From contig NZ_VDMA02000003.1 in NCBI RefSeq assembly GCF_006334915.2, positions 124,001 to 188,000 of the forward strand: DNA of 64,000 nt, read 5' to 3'. Shown here in pieces: positions 43,295 to 52,386 of the stretch. The notes beneath the pieces are model-generated. The model saw nothing but the letters and a program-made list of their open reading frames with translations. It did not search any database and had not been told where the DNA came from. The stretch's first letter is position 1. Each line of letters begins with the position of its first letter. Made by a program: the position numbers and the translations under genes. This stretch comes from Microbispora catharanthi (GTDB lineage Bacteria > Actinomycetota > Actinomycetes > Streptosporangiales > Streptosporangiaceae).

Positions 43295-45406
43295 CTATTG
43301 GGTGGGCACGGTCATCCAGACGTCGATGGTGAGCGACCATGTGCCGTTGGGCGGGTCCACCAGCGAGCGTTCGTCCTGCCGGGTGTGCAGGCTCATCACC
43401 CGGGTCGCCGGGCCGTACGCCATGAGCTGCTCGGGCTCGGCGGCGAGCAGCACAGGCACGCGGCCGGTGCGCCGGACGGCCTCGACCAGGCGCAGCACGT
43501 CGGCCCGGGGCGGCACGTCGGAGCCCCGGGGATAGACCACCCGGGCGGTCGGCAGCCCGCACTGGCCGCGCACGACCTGCGTGAGCCGGTCGCCCGTGAC
43601 GCGTTCGGCGATGAGCACGGAGGCGTTCGCCGGGATCGCCCGGCACAGGCCCGCCACCGCGGCGGCCTCTCCCCTGTTGACCGGCGTGAACGCGGTGCCG
43701 ATCGAGGTGATCGCGGGCGGGACCGCCAGCAGCAGCGCCCCCGCCGCGACAGCGGCCCGTGAGCGTCCCCGGCGGGCGGCGAACCAGCGCGTGCGCGCGA
43801 GACGCCGCGAGAGCCACCGCAGCCCCCAGACGGCGAGCAGCACCAGGCCGGGGACGACGATCGGCACCAGCCTGCGGGAGGCGAAGGGGTGGTCGGGGGT
43901 GATCGCGGGACGCCAGAGCGTCGTCACCGTCGTCCACCCGATCACGGCCAGCGGCAGCAGCCAGCCGAACTCCTCACCCCTGGTCAGGCGGCGGGCGAGC
44001 ACGGCCGCCGCCACGGTCGCCAGCACGACGGCGGGGATCCCGACATACCAGAAGACCCAGTCGAGGGAGTGCTCGTAGTACAGCCGGGACATGTCCTTCG
44101 CGAGGCCGTTGGCGACCTGCGTCTTCTCGATGAAGTCGGCCGTGAGCCTGTCCTCGGGCGTGACCGCGTCACGACGCACGGTCTGCACCCAGGGCCGTAC
44201 GGCGAAGCCCGCCATGACCAGCACGACCAGGGCAGCGGCGGCGTTCGGCAGCCACCCGGCTCCCGTGAGGAGCCCGCGCGCGCGGACGGCGATCCAGGGC
44301 GCGAGAGCCGTGCCGGCGACCGTGAGCGCCACGACGACGGCGCAGATCGCGAGCAGGGGCAGGAGTGAGCCCGACAGATACTCCAGGTATGGCCGGGCGA
44401 GGACGTAGCCGCCGGTGAACCCCCACAGGCCGCCCACGACCAGGCCGGTCAGCAGGGGCACGCCCAGCCGCCCCTCGGGGAAGGGCCTCGCGCGGGGGAT
44501 CCGCCGGAGCGCGACGAGCACCCCGGCGAAGGCGAGCACGGGCAGCACGTCGCGCAGGCCGTCGATGCGCACCAGCAGCGCCAGCCCGAACGACAGCCCC
44601 GCGAGCGCGGCGGACGGGAAGCCCGCACCGGGCAGTGCCGCTCTGAGCCGGGCCCGGGCGTCGAGCAGCAGGTTCATCGCGCCGAACAGCAGGATCAGCG
44701 AGGGGATCTCGCTGAACGTCGTCCGCGACGTGTAGATGATCGGCAGGCTGACCGCGAACACGAGGGCGGCAAGGGGCGCCCAGCGCGCGCCCGCGAGCCG
44801 CGCGGCGGTCCCTGCGACGGTGAGCACCGCGAGCGCGCCCAGCACGGGCGGCACGAGCAGCAGGCCCGGGACACCGCCCAGCCAGTGGCCGATGGCGTAG
44901 GTCATCGGCGGCCCGGCCATGAACTGGGGGACGATCCCGCCGCCGGTCATGTAGACGCCCATGCTGTCGAAGCGCAGAGCGGGATCGGGACCGCCGAAGT
45001 CCCCCACCGGGATCGGCAGCGACCCGTGCCGGGCGAGCCAGACGGCGTACTGCGCGTAGGTCGACGGGTCACGCCGGACGATCAGCTGCTCGCCGTGCAG
45101 GAGCCCGTTGAACACTCCCGACCCGAGTGCCACGGCGAGTGTGGCCGCCGTCGCCCAGCGGTGCGGCGTTGCGGTCGCGGGCAGGCGGCGCAGGCCCGCC
45201 GCGCACAGCAGGAGGGCGGCGGCGCCGCCGAGCACCGCCGTGGGCAGCGGCCGGAACCACCCGAGCAGCAGCAGCGGCAGCCCGGCGAGCAGCCACCCGC
45301 TCAGCGCGAGCGCGGGCACGACGGAGACGGCCGCGAGCGTCCTGCCCGCCGCCTCCTGCGCCGATGGCAGCCGTGTGCGGCCACGTGAGTGGCCGGATCC
45401 GTGCAC
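43295..45406 (-). CDS. GT-C-type membrane glycosyltransferase-like protein
   Basis: A protein of about 703 residues with 12 or more helices and a soluble C-terminus (about 600-703). The first extracytoplasmic loop holds RRDPSTYAQYAVWLARHG, the acidic motif expected in GT-C enzymes, and SRTTFSEIPSLIL follows. Such proteins use polyprenyl-phosphate sugars on the outer face. GTG at 45406 is chosen because upstream frame is Arg/Gly noise; GGGTG lies seven bases before it. The start codon sits in a small hairpin (GTGCACTGGAATGCAC, 45401-45416). It is divergent from another GT-C gene. Confidence 0.82.
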   Translation of the reverse strand: MHGSGHSRGRTRLPSAQEAAGRTLAAVSVVPALALSGWLLAGLPLLLLGWFRPLPTAVLGGAAALLLCAAGLRRLPATATPHRWATAATLAVALGSGVFNGLLHGEQLIVRRDPSTYAQYAVWLARHGSLPIPVGDFGGPDPALRFDSMGVYMTGGGIVPQFMAGPPMTYAIGHWLGGVPGLLLVPPVLGALAVLTVAGTAARLAGARWAPLAALVFAVSLPIIYTSRTTFSEIPSLILLFGAMNLLLDARARLRAALPGAGFPSAALAGLSFGLALLVRIDGLRDVLPVLAFAGVLVALRRIPRARPFPEGRLGVPLLTGLVVGGLWGFTGGYVLARPYLEYLSGSLLPLLAICAVVVALTVAGTALAPWIAVRARGLLTGAGWLPNAAAALVVLVMAGFAVRPWVQTVRRDAVTPEDRLTADFIEKTQVANGLAKDMSRLYYEHSLDWVFWYVGIPAVVLATVAAAVLARRLTRGEEFGWLLPLAVIGWTTVTTLWRPAITPDHPFASRRLVPIVVPGLVLLAVWGLRWLSRRLARTRWFAARRGRSRAAVAAGALLLAVPPAITSIGTAFTPVNRGEAAAVAGLCRAIPANASVLIAERVTGDRLTQVVRGQCGLPTARVVYPRGSDVPPRADVLRLVEAVRRTGRVPVLLAAEPEQLMAYGPATRVMSLHTRQDERSLVDPPNGTWSLTIDVWMTVPTQ

Positions 45407-45563
45407 TGGAATGCACCCGAGACTAGCGGCCCATCCCCGCGCCCCGCCTTCATCGGGCAGCACGCCCGCTGCGCGCGTCGCGGTTGTCCACAGGCGCGGG
45501 CGGCCCCCGCACAGGGGTCGTACGGAGCCGGTAGCGTACGCCGGGAAGCAGGCGGGGGGGCAT

Positions 45564-47267
45564 ATGAGGGTGTCGGACAGCCGGGGCTCGGCGCCCTGGC
45601 CAGAGCGGGACGGGCACCCGCACGAACGCCCCGGACCCGCCCGGCCAGGCGAGCCGCCGTCCCCAGGGCCGCCCACGACGCCTGGGGAGGGACGGCTCGC
45701 GAACCGGGGGCTCATGGGCGAAGGTCCAGCGGGCGGGCGGCTCGGGAGCCGGGTCCGTGGGCGTCTGGCGCCTCGCGATCCGTTTCACCCGGTGGCCTGG
45801 GCGCGTGCGGAGCTCCCCGGGTGGGCGCGCAGGCATCGGTGGTTCCTCGTGGTCTTCGGGCTGGGGGCGCTCCTGCGGCTGGTGACCGCGCTCGGCTACC
45901 GGCCCGCGCTGTGGTTCCCCGACTCCTACACGTACGTCGTGACGGCCATGCGGCCGAGGCCCGACCTCGTCCGCCCGGCGGGCTACTCGATGTTCCTGAG
46001 GCTCCTGGAGGCGTTCCACAGCTTCGCCCTGGTCGTGACCGTGCAGCACGTGCTGGGACTGCTCGTCGGCGTGATGCTCTACGTGACCGTCCTGCGGCGC
46101 GGCGGTCCTTCGTGGGCGGCCGTCCTGGCCTGCGTCCCGGTGCTGCTCGACGCGTACCAGATCGAGCTGGAGCACCTGCTGGTCTCCGATTCGCTGTTCA
46201 CGTTCCTGGTCGTGGGAGCGGTGTGCCTGGCGATGCGCCGCCCGCAGACGCCGCGCTCGGGTGCCGCGCTCGGCCTCGTGCTGGCCGCCGCCACGCTGAC
46301 CAGGACCGTCGGGCTGCCGCTGATCGCCGTCTTCGCGCTCGTCCTGCTCGCGTACGGCGTGCGTGGCGCGAGCGGGGCGGGCCGCCCGGGCCGGGCGGTG
46401 GCCAGGCTCACCGTGCCCTTCCTGGTGGCCGCGCTCCTGCCGGTCGCGGGCTACGCGGGCTGGTTCTACGCGACCTACCAGCGCGTCGGGCTGGTCGGCT
46501 CGAACGGCGTCTTCCTCTACGCCCGCACGATGGCGTTCGCCGACTGTTCGGTGATGAAGCCGCCGGCCGACCTCGCCGTGCTGTGCGACTCCCGGCCTCC
46601 CGCGTCCCGGCCGGCGTCCCAGGAGTACATCTGGAACCCCGAAGCCCCGCTGGTCCGGCTGCCCGGCATCACGTTCACCAAGGAGACCGACACCCTGGCC
46701 GGGAGGTTCGCCTCGCTCGCGATCCGCAGCCAGCCGCTCGACTACCTCCGCGGCACCCTGACCGAGCTCGGCAGGTCGTTCACGCTCGGGCGGCCCGTCT
46801 ATCCCGACGCCGAGACGTACGGGTACTACGAGTTTCCGGAGACCGTGCCGCCGCCGCCCGGGCGGAACCCCGCCGTGGTGGGCAAGGAGTTCGCGCAGCG
46901 TTACGAGGGCGGGCCCATCACGCTGCGCATCTCCGAGCCGTTCGCCGGCCTGATGCGGGCCTACCAGGACGTCGCACGGCTGCCGGGGACGGCGCTGCTG
47001 GTGCTCCTTCTGGCGCCCCCGGCCGCCTGGCTCGTCCGGGCCCGGTCGGCGCGGACACGACGGCCGCCCGCGAGACGCGCCCGCTCGAACCGGGGCTCCT
47101 CGAATTGGGCCCACTCGAATTGGGGCATCGCCTGGGCGACGGCCTGGGCGCTGCTTCTCGTCCCGCCCGCCACGGCCCAGTTCGACTACCGCTACGTCCT
47201 GCCCGTGGTGCCGCTTGCCTGCCTGGCCGCCGCTCTGTCCGTCCGGGGGCTCCGCCGACGGACATGA
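45564..47267 (+). CDS. GT-C-type (PMT/ArnT-like) membrane glycosyltransferase
   Basis: A 567-residue protein: a disordered Pro/Gly/Arg-rich lead (1-85), then about ten helices. The first outer loop reads YRPALWFPDSYTYVVTAMRP with the acidic residue typical of GT-C enzymes, then RPAGYSMFLRLLE. A large outer loop (about 320-440, DCSVMKPPADLAVLCDSRPP, GITFTKETDTLAGRFA) carries two Cys. The C-terminal QFDYRYVLPVVPL is typical of PMT/ArnT relatives. ATG at 45564 follows GGCGGGGGGGCAT. Probably uses a polyprenyl-phosphate sugar to modify a lipid, glycan or protein outside the cell. Confidence 0.85.
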   Translation: MRVSDSRGSAPWPERDGHPHERPGPARPGEPPSPGPPTTPGEGRLANRGLMGEGPAGGRLGSRVRGRLAPRDPFHPVAWARAELPGWARRHRWFLVVFGLGALLRLVTALGYRPALWFPDSYTYVVTAMRPRPDLVRPAGYSMFLRLLEAFHSFALVVTVQHVLGLLVGVMLYVTVLRRGGPSWAAVLACVPVLLDAYQIELEHLLVSDSLFTFLVVGAVCLAMRRPQTPRSGAALGLVLAAATLTRTVGLPLIAVFALVLLAYGVRGASGAGRPGRAVARLTVPFLVAALLPVAGYAGWFYATYQRVGLVGSNGVFLYARTMAFADCSVMKPPADLAVLCDSRPPASRPASQEYIWNPEAPLVRLPGITFTKETDTLAGRFASLAIRSQPLDYLRGTLTELGRSFTLGRPVYPDAETYGYYEFPETVPPPPGRNPAVVGKEFAQRYEGGPITLRISEPFAGLMRAYQDVARLPGTALLVLLLAPPAAWLVRARSARTRRPPARRARSNRGSSNWAHSNWGIAWATAWALLLVPPATAQFDYRYVLPVVPLACLAAALSVRGLRRRT

Positions 47268-47349
47268 CCGGCTGACCTGGCCAAACGGCCCTCCGAACAT
47301 CAAATCCAGGTAAAGGGAAACTCAATCTCATACCCAAAATGTCGGTGTT

Positions 47350-47376
47350 TAGTATGCTCTGCCCCTGGATCAGGGG
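47350..47376 (+). promoter_or_regulatory. AT-rich promoter element and 5'-end hairpin before the LCP unit
   Basis: The gap after the GT-C gene (47268-47486) has an AT-rich stretch, 47295-47360, ending in TAGTAT (47350-47355), a good -10 candidate without a clear -35. Right after the expected start point CCCCTG (47362-47367) and CAGGGG (47371-47376) form a tight hairpin. The following 110 bases hold no gene but could fold. Confidence 0.4.
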
Positions 47377-47486
47377 GACGCGGCACGGCGTGATCGCGCC
47401 CTGGATCCTCCCAATCGCGGCGCCCGCAGACGCTCCAGTGACCTACCCTCGGAGCGCGACATGTGATCGCCAGGCAAGGAGGACAA

Positions 47487-47606
47487 GTGTGCGAGCGAAC
47501 CAGTAATCCTTGCGGCCTCTCGCCCACTCGTCCGGCCGCCAGACTGTGCCGTACGGCCGCCGCGCCGTGCCGCCCGGCTGTCGCTTCCTGGGCAGGCGTG
47601 CGGTGA
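47487..47606 (+). CDS. Possible small leader ORF coupled to the LCP gene
   Basis: A 39-codon frame from GTG at 47487 to TGA at 47604-47606. AAGGAGG (47476-47482) sits four bases before the GTG and is the strongest Shine-Dalgarno in this region, whereas the LCP start itself has almost none. The TGA overlaps the LCP GTG (GTGA at 47603-47606), so translation would be coupled. The peptide begins MCERTSNPCGLSP and has four Cys (2, 9, 21, 28) and several rare Arg/Ser/Asn codons early on. It resembles no protein I know; a regulatory leader peptide is one reading, and a chance frame beside a misplaced LCP start is the other. Confidence 0.45.
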   Translation: MCERTSNPCGLSPTRPAARLCRTAAAPCRPAVASWAGVR

Positions 47607-49537
47607 GCGAGCGCAGGCGCGTCGCCGCGCGTTCCAGTCCTCCGCAGGCTCCGTCCGACCAGAGGGTCTGGGGTCCCCCGCAAGACGGCTCGTACGACGG
47701 CGCCTTCGAGCCCCCCCGGGGCCGCAGGGGGGCGCCCGCGCCCGCCGGGTACGCCGACATGCCGGTGGCCACCGCCCCCGCGGGCTACGCGGAGATGCCG
47801 GGGAGACGAGGCGGGCAGCGACCGCCCAGGGACGACTACCCGCCGGAGGCGTACGACGAGGGACGCCGCCGAGGCGGGCGGCGCGCCGAGCCGAGCGGGC
47901 CACCCGAGCCCCTTCACGAGGAGGAGCCGCCGCGGCGGCGTGGCCGCAGGCGCGGCGGCGACGAGGAGACCGGCTACAGCCCGGCCCCCACCGCGCCCAC
48001 CGCCCCGAGCCGCGCGTCCAGAGGTGGCGGCGATCTGCCCCCTCCGGACGGCAGGCCGTCCCGCCGGCGCGGCGGGGGCGGCGGCCGCCGGTCCGGGCTG
48101 GGGATCGGCGGCTGGATCAGCGTCGTGCTCACGTGCGTGCTGGTCATCGGCACGCTGACGGCCTACAAGGTCTACCGGAGCACGATCGGCCTGATCAACA
48201 GAGGCGCGTCCACCGACGACCTCGACAAGAACCGCCCCGTCAACGAGACCGGCGCGATCAACGTGCTGCTCGTGGGCTCCGACACCCGCGCCGGAGACAA
48301 CAAGAAGTACGGCCAGCACCTGGTCAACGACGGCGAGCGCACCGACACGATCATGCTGCTGCACGTGTCGCCCAACCGCGACGGGGCGACGCTGCTCAGC
48401 TTCCCCCGCGACTCCATGGTGATGATCCCCGCCTGTTACAACAGGAACAGGACGCTCGTTCCCGCGCACCTGGGCATGATCAACTCCGCGTTCTCCGACG
48501 GCGGGATGATCTGCACGCGCCGGACGATCGAGAGCCTCACCGGGATCCGCGTCCACCACTACGTGAAGGTGGACTTCACCGGCTTCAAGTCCATCGTGAA
48601 CGCGCTCGGCGGCATCGAGATCTGCCTGCCGCAGGACGTGAACGACAAGCAGTCGAAGCTCACGCTCGCCAAGGGCAAGCACCTGGTGAAGGGCGAGACC
48701 GCGCTGGCCTACGTACGGCTGCGGCACGGACTCGGCGACGGGAGCGACATCTCCCGGATCAAACGCCAGCAGGTGTTCCTCTCCCAGGTGGTCAAGAAGG
48801 CGACCAGCAGCGCCCTGCTCACCGACGTCGGCAAGCTGCAGAACTTCATCGCCGCCGCGGCCAAGTCCGTCACCATGGACGACGCGCTCAACACCGAAGA
48901 GCTCATCAAGATCGCGCAGAGCGCGCAGAAGCTCTCGGCTAAGGGTTTCAAGGCCACCACCGTGCCGTGGGAGCCGTACATCGCCGACAAGAACCGCGTC
49001 CAGTGGAAGCAGCCGGCCGCGGGCAACCTCTTCAAGGCCATCGCGAACGACACCGAGGTGGCCCCCACCGCCAGCGCCGCCCCGAGCGCGGCCGCCTCGC
49101 CGTCCGGGCCCGTGGTCACCAAGCCGCAGCAGGTCAAGGTGCAGGTGTTCAACGGCACCAACACCCCCGGCCGGGGCAAGGAGGTCGCCGAGGAGCTCTC
49201 CGGGCTCGGCTTCAACGTCGTCGGCGTCGGCGACGCGAGGAAGCCCGACGGCACCGACCAGCCGAAGACCGTGGTCCGCTACACCGGTCAGGGCTGGAAC
49301 TACTCGAAGATCCTGGTCGGCAAGCTGATCAACCCCGTCAGCCCGGAGACCGGGAAGGTAGCGAGCGGCCCGGTCACGCCGTTCACCCCGTCCTCGCCCT
49401 CGCCGGACGCGCCCAAGGGCAAGGTGCGCGGGCCGATCATCCAGCTCGTCATCGGCGCCGACTGGAAGGGCGTGCGCGTCCCCCTGCAGGTCGGGGACAA
49501 CGCGGTGACCTCCGAGACCAACATCTGCGCGAGCTGA
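47603..49537 (+). CDS. LytR-CpsA-Psr (LCP) family protein with LytR C-terminal domain
   Basis: A protein of about 644 residues that probably joins lipid-linked glycopolymers to peptidoglycan outside the membrane. A disordered basic N-terminus (1-165, RRRGRRRGGDEE) precedes one helix (about 168-190). The LCP domain (about 217-400) has VLLVGSDTRAG, DGERTDTIMLLHVSP, LLSFPRDSMV and RHGLGDGSDISRIKRQQVFL, including the Arg and Asp that hold the pyrophosphate. A LytR_C domain (about 515-610) has VKVQVFNGTNTPGRGKEVAEEL. GTG at 47603 is coupled to a small upstream frame; TTG at 47510 is an alternative start. M. tuberculosis has an LCP gene (Rv3267) in the matching place. Confidence 0.92.
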   Translation: MSERRRVAARSSPPQAPSDQRVWGPPQDGSYDGAFEPPRGRRGAPAPAGYADMPVATAPAGYAEMPGRRGGQRPPRDDYPPEAYDEGRRRGGRRAEPSGPPEPLHEEEPPRRRGRRRGGDEETGYSPAPTAPTAPSRASRGGGDLPPPDGRPSRRRGGGGGRRSGLGIGGWISVVLTCVLVIGTLTAYKVYRSTIGLINRGASTDDLDKNRPVNETGAINVLLVGSDTRAGDNKKYGQHLVNDGERTDTIMLLHVSPNRDGATLLSFPRDSMVMIPACYNRNRTLVPAHLGMINSAFSDGGMICTRRTIESLTGIRVHHYVKVDFTGFKSIVNALGGIEICLPQDVNDKQSKLTLAKGKHLVKGETALAYVRLRHGLGDGSDISRIKRQQVFLSQVVKKATSSALLTDVGKLQNFIAAAAKSVTMDDALNTEELIKIAQSAQKLSAKGFKATTVPWEPYIADKNRVQWKQPAAGNLFKAIANDTEVAPTASAAPSAAASPSGPVVTKPQQVKVQVFNGTNTPGRGKEVAEELSGLGFNVVGVGDARKPDGTDQPKTVVRYTGQGWNYSKILVGKLINPVSPETGKVASGPVTPFTPSSPSPDAPKGKVRGPIIQLVIGADWKGVRVPLQVGDNAVTSETNICAS

Positions 49538-49838
49538 CACGCGTCACACCCCTGCCGACATCCTGGCCGGGGCTCCGTCCCATGAGAACGGAGCCCCGGC
49601 CGTCCCGTCTCCGGCGGTCTGACAACAGAACCGACAGACGTCACAGGAGTTATGTTCGGCCTCAGAGGCGACATCAGTGTCCAAGAACGTTAGGGTGAAC
49701 ACCTGGCGAACGCGCCCTGTTCGCCCGTTCGGGCTGATGCGCCGGGGCGCCTTCGCTAATGTCCGAAAGGACGCGGCGACGCTACGCCAGGCGTGGCCGT
49801 TCCCCCGAGCCTCCAACAGATAGCTGAGCGTTTCTCCC
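49538..49838. other. Intergenic region between LCP and acyltransferase genes
   Basis: About 300 bases. It begins with a strong terminator (49565-49601). The rest has no gene-like frame. GTTAGGGTGAAC around 49690-49701 could contain a -10 element for the acyltransferase gene, but no paired -35 is convincing. Confidence 0.5.
49565..49601 (+). terminator. Hairpin terminator after the LCP gene
   Basis: GGCCGGGGCTCCGT (49565-49578) pairs perfectly over 14 bases with ACGGAGCCCCGGCC (49588-49601) around a nine-base loop, starting 27 bases after the LCP stop. No T-tract follows, as is common in actinobacteria. Confidence 0.85.
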
Positions 49839-52319
49839 GTGAGTGACACCCGCCATCACCCCCCGGTTCCCGGATCCCCGCAAGGCAACGACCCCGATGC
49901 CGAAGAGGCTCCCACCGGAGTGATAGGCCGCATCACCGGAGACTGGCCCGCTCCGGACGGCGGCCTGCCGCGGCGGGAGCCGAAGACCGCGGGTGGTCCG
50001 GAGGCGGAGCAGGGCGCGGGCCGGCCCGGCTCCCAGACCCACGAGCGGCACGAGCACGGGCGCCACGAGGGGAGTCTTCCGGCTCCCGGCGACGAGAGCG
50101 CGATCGCATCGGCGCAGGGGCGCCACGAGAGCGGCGAGACGGCCCCGGGCAGCACGACAGGCACGGGTGGCGCGGCAGGCGCGGCCGCCGAAGCCGGGCG
50201 CGCCGAGGGCCCCAGCGCCGTACAGAACAGCGCCGCGCAGAACAGTGCCGTGCAGAACAGCGCCGCGGCGGCCGGTTCCACGCCCGCCGGCGCCCCGCCG
50301 TACGAGAAGCAGCCCCTGCCCGTGCGCAAGCCGCGGGGCGCCGGGGTGCCCGGCATCTCGTCGAGCAGCGCCGCGCCGATCGGTTCCGCGCCCACCGGTT
50401 CCGCGTCGCATGACAAGCCGTACGAGAAGCAGCCCCTGCCCGTACGGAAGCCGCGCCAGCCGGGCGCCTCCCGCCTGGGCATGCCGCCCGCGTCCGCCCC
50501 GCAGCCGGAGGGCTTCGACTACTTCTCCGCCGGCCGGGGCCCAGATCGTACAGACACAGATCGTCAGGACACAGAGCCTCCTGTGGCGCGCGCGAGCGCC
50601 GCCGACGGCCCCGCGTGGCCGCAGACGTTCCCCGAGCACGGTCCCCGCAACCTCGCGGACGCCTTCCCCGGCGCCACCCGGCGGTCGTCCGCGCCCGGCC
50701 CACAGGACGGCTCCGACGTCCCCACGCCTCCCTTCGGCGAACCCCCGGCCTTCCCCGCCCCGGCCTTCGGGGCCGGGCCGGAGCCGCTGGGGACGCGATT
50801 CTCCGGCTTCCCCGAACCTCCCGGCTTCCCGGAGCCGCCGGCGGCCGCCGCCGGCAGGACGGCGAACCCCTTCCTCGACACTCCCCCGTCCGGCGTCGGC
50901 CCCGTCTTCACACCGGACGACCCCTTCGGCGCCACGCCGTTCCCCGAGACCACCCGCGGCCCGCGCGGCGGGCGAGGTGTGCCGGACGCCTTCTCCGGGG
51001 CCGCCCCGAACGCGGCCTTCAGCACCGCGCCCGCGCAGGACGCGCCGGCTCCCGTGTGGCCCGGCCAGGAGGCCGACGACCCCGCCCAGTGGGACCCCTG
51101 GCGGCGCTCCCAGGACGGCTACGGCGGCGCGAACGACCCCCGCCAGACCGGTCCGCTCGGCAGGCCGCTGCGCGCTCCGCTGCCCGCCTGGGCCGAGGTG
51201 CCCGTCCGGCCGGACGACCCGTTCGCCCGGGGTACGGGACAGCGTGACGGCCTGGAGGACGAGCCCGAGCAGGAGCCCGCGCCCCGGGCCAAGAAGCCGC
51301 GCGACCCCTACCTGGACAACGTGAAGTTCGTCGGCATCGCCCTGGTGCCGATCGGGCACTCGCTGGTCCCGACGCTGGCGGCCGACTCGTCCCGGGCGGC
51401 GTACCTGTTCATCTACGTCTTCCACATGCCGCTGTTCGTCATCGTCAGCGGCTACCTGTCCAGGAACTTCTGGAACTCCAACGCGAAGACCAACAAACTG
51501 GTCGACACGTTCCTCGTGCCGTACGTGATCGTCGAGCTGGGGTACGCCCTGCTGCGCACCGCCTTTGGGCACAAGTTCAGTATCACGATCATGGACCCGG
51601 CCTGGTTGAACTGGTATCTGCTCGCGCTCCTGTTCTGGCGACTGTCCACACCCGTGTGGAAACGGATGAAGTATCCGTTTGTGATCTCGATCGCCGTATA
51701 TCTGTTCTCCGGGTTCTCCGAGTTGTCCGGCGACTTCAGCATGGACCGCTTCTTCGGCCTGATGCCGTTCTTCGTCCTCGGCCTCGTGCTCAAGCCGGGG
51801 GTCTTCGACTTCCTGAAGCAGCGCTGGGTGATGGCGCTGTCGGTGGTCGTCCTGGTGGGCGCCGCGGGTGTGGCGATCTTCCTGGTGCAGAAGTACTCGA
51901 TCAAGCTCGGCCCGATCTACTACAAGGACAGCTACAAGGACCTCCACCTGGTCTGGTGGAAGGGCATGCTGCTGCGGACAGGCCTGCTGGTGGCCGCGCT
52001 GGCCATGTCGGCGGCCGTGATGTCGCTGATCCCCCGGCGCCAGACGTGGTTCACCGACCTCGGCACCCGCACGCTCTACTGCTACCTGCTGCACGGTGTG
52101 CCGGTGATGATCGCCAAGGAGATGGGCTGGCTCAGCTTCCCCTGGCTGCACGGCCCGCTTGGCGTGGCGGCCATCGCGTGCTCCTGCTTCGCGCTGGCCA
52201 TCGTGCTGTGCCTGCCGATCACCCGTACGGCGTTCAAGTGGCTGCTCGAACCCCGGCTGACCTGGTTGTACCGGAGGCCGAGCGCGCGAACGCCGCAGCC
52301 GGCGAGCACCGGAAGTTAA
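49839..52319 (+). CDS. Acyltransferase-3 family membrane protein with long disordered N-terminus
   Basis: An 826-residue protein. Residues 1-487 are low-complexity Pro/Ala/Gly sequence with repeats (AQNSAVQNSA; KQPLPVRKPR occurs twice). The C-terminal part has about ten helices of the AT3 family: KPRDPYLDNVKFVGIALVPIGHSL with the conserved His, FHMPLFVIVSGYLSRNFW, and LGTRTLYCYLLHGVPVMI. AT3 enzymes transfer acetyl or other acyl groups to sugars or lipids. GTG at 49839 has a poor Shine-Dalgarno, so initiation is uncertain. It is upstream of a GT4 gene on the same strand, consistent with acylation of a surface glycan. Confidence 0.88.
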   Translation: MSDTRHHPPVPGSPQGNDPDAEEAPTGVIGRITGDWPAPDGGLPRREPKTAGGPEAEQGAGRPGSQTHERHEHGRHEGSLPAPGDESAIASAQGRHESGETAPGSTTGTGGAAGAAAEAGRAEGPSAVQNSAAQNSAVQNSAAAAGSTPAGAPPYEKQPLPVRKPRGAGVPGISSSSAAPIGSAPTGSASHDKPYEKQPLPVRKPRQPGASRLGMPPASAPQPEGFDYFSAGRGPDRTDTDRQDTEPPVARASAADGPAWPQTFPEHGPRNLADAFPGATRRSSAPGPQDGSDVPTPPFGEPPAFPAPAFGAGPEPLGTRFSGFPEPPGFPEPPAAAAGRTANPFLDTPPSGVGPVFTPDDPFGATPFPETTRGPRGGRGVPDAFSGAAPNAAFSTAPAQDAPAPVWPGQEADDPAQWDPWRRSQDGYGGANDPRQTGPLGRPLRAPLPAWAEVPVRPDDPFARGTGQRDGLEDEPEQEPAPRAKKPRDPYLDNVKFVGIALVPIGHSLVPTLAADSSRAAYLFIYVFHMPLFVIVSGYLSRNFWNSNAKTNKLVDTFLVPYVIVELGYALLRTAFGHKFSITIMDPAWLNWYLLALLFWRLSTPVWKRMKYPFVISIAVYLFSGFSELSGDFSMDRFFGLMPFFVLGLVLKPGVFDFLKQRWVMALSVVVLVGAAGVAIFLVQKYSIKLGPIYYKDSYKDLHLVWWKGMLLRTGLLVAALAMSAAVMSLIPRRQTWFTDLGTRTLYCYLLHGVPVMIAKEMGWLSFPWLHGPLGVAAIACSCFALAIVLCLPITRTAFKWLLEPRLTWLYRRPSARTPQPASTGS

Positions 52320-52386
52320 GCGGCATTTCGGGGGGCATTCACCCAGCGCATCCGGTCATTTCGGACGGTGCAGTCAGCCTCCCCAT

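Noticed and set aside
49782-52151. A 789-residue reverse-strand frame opposite the acyltransferase
   Set aside because: Low-complexity composition mirrors the Pro/Ala-rich sense strand, and the sense frame has clear AT3 helices.
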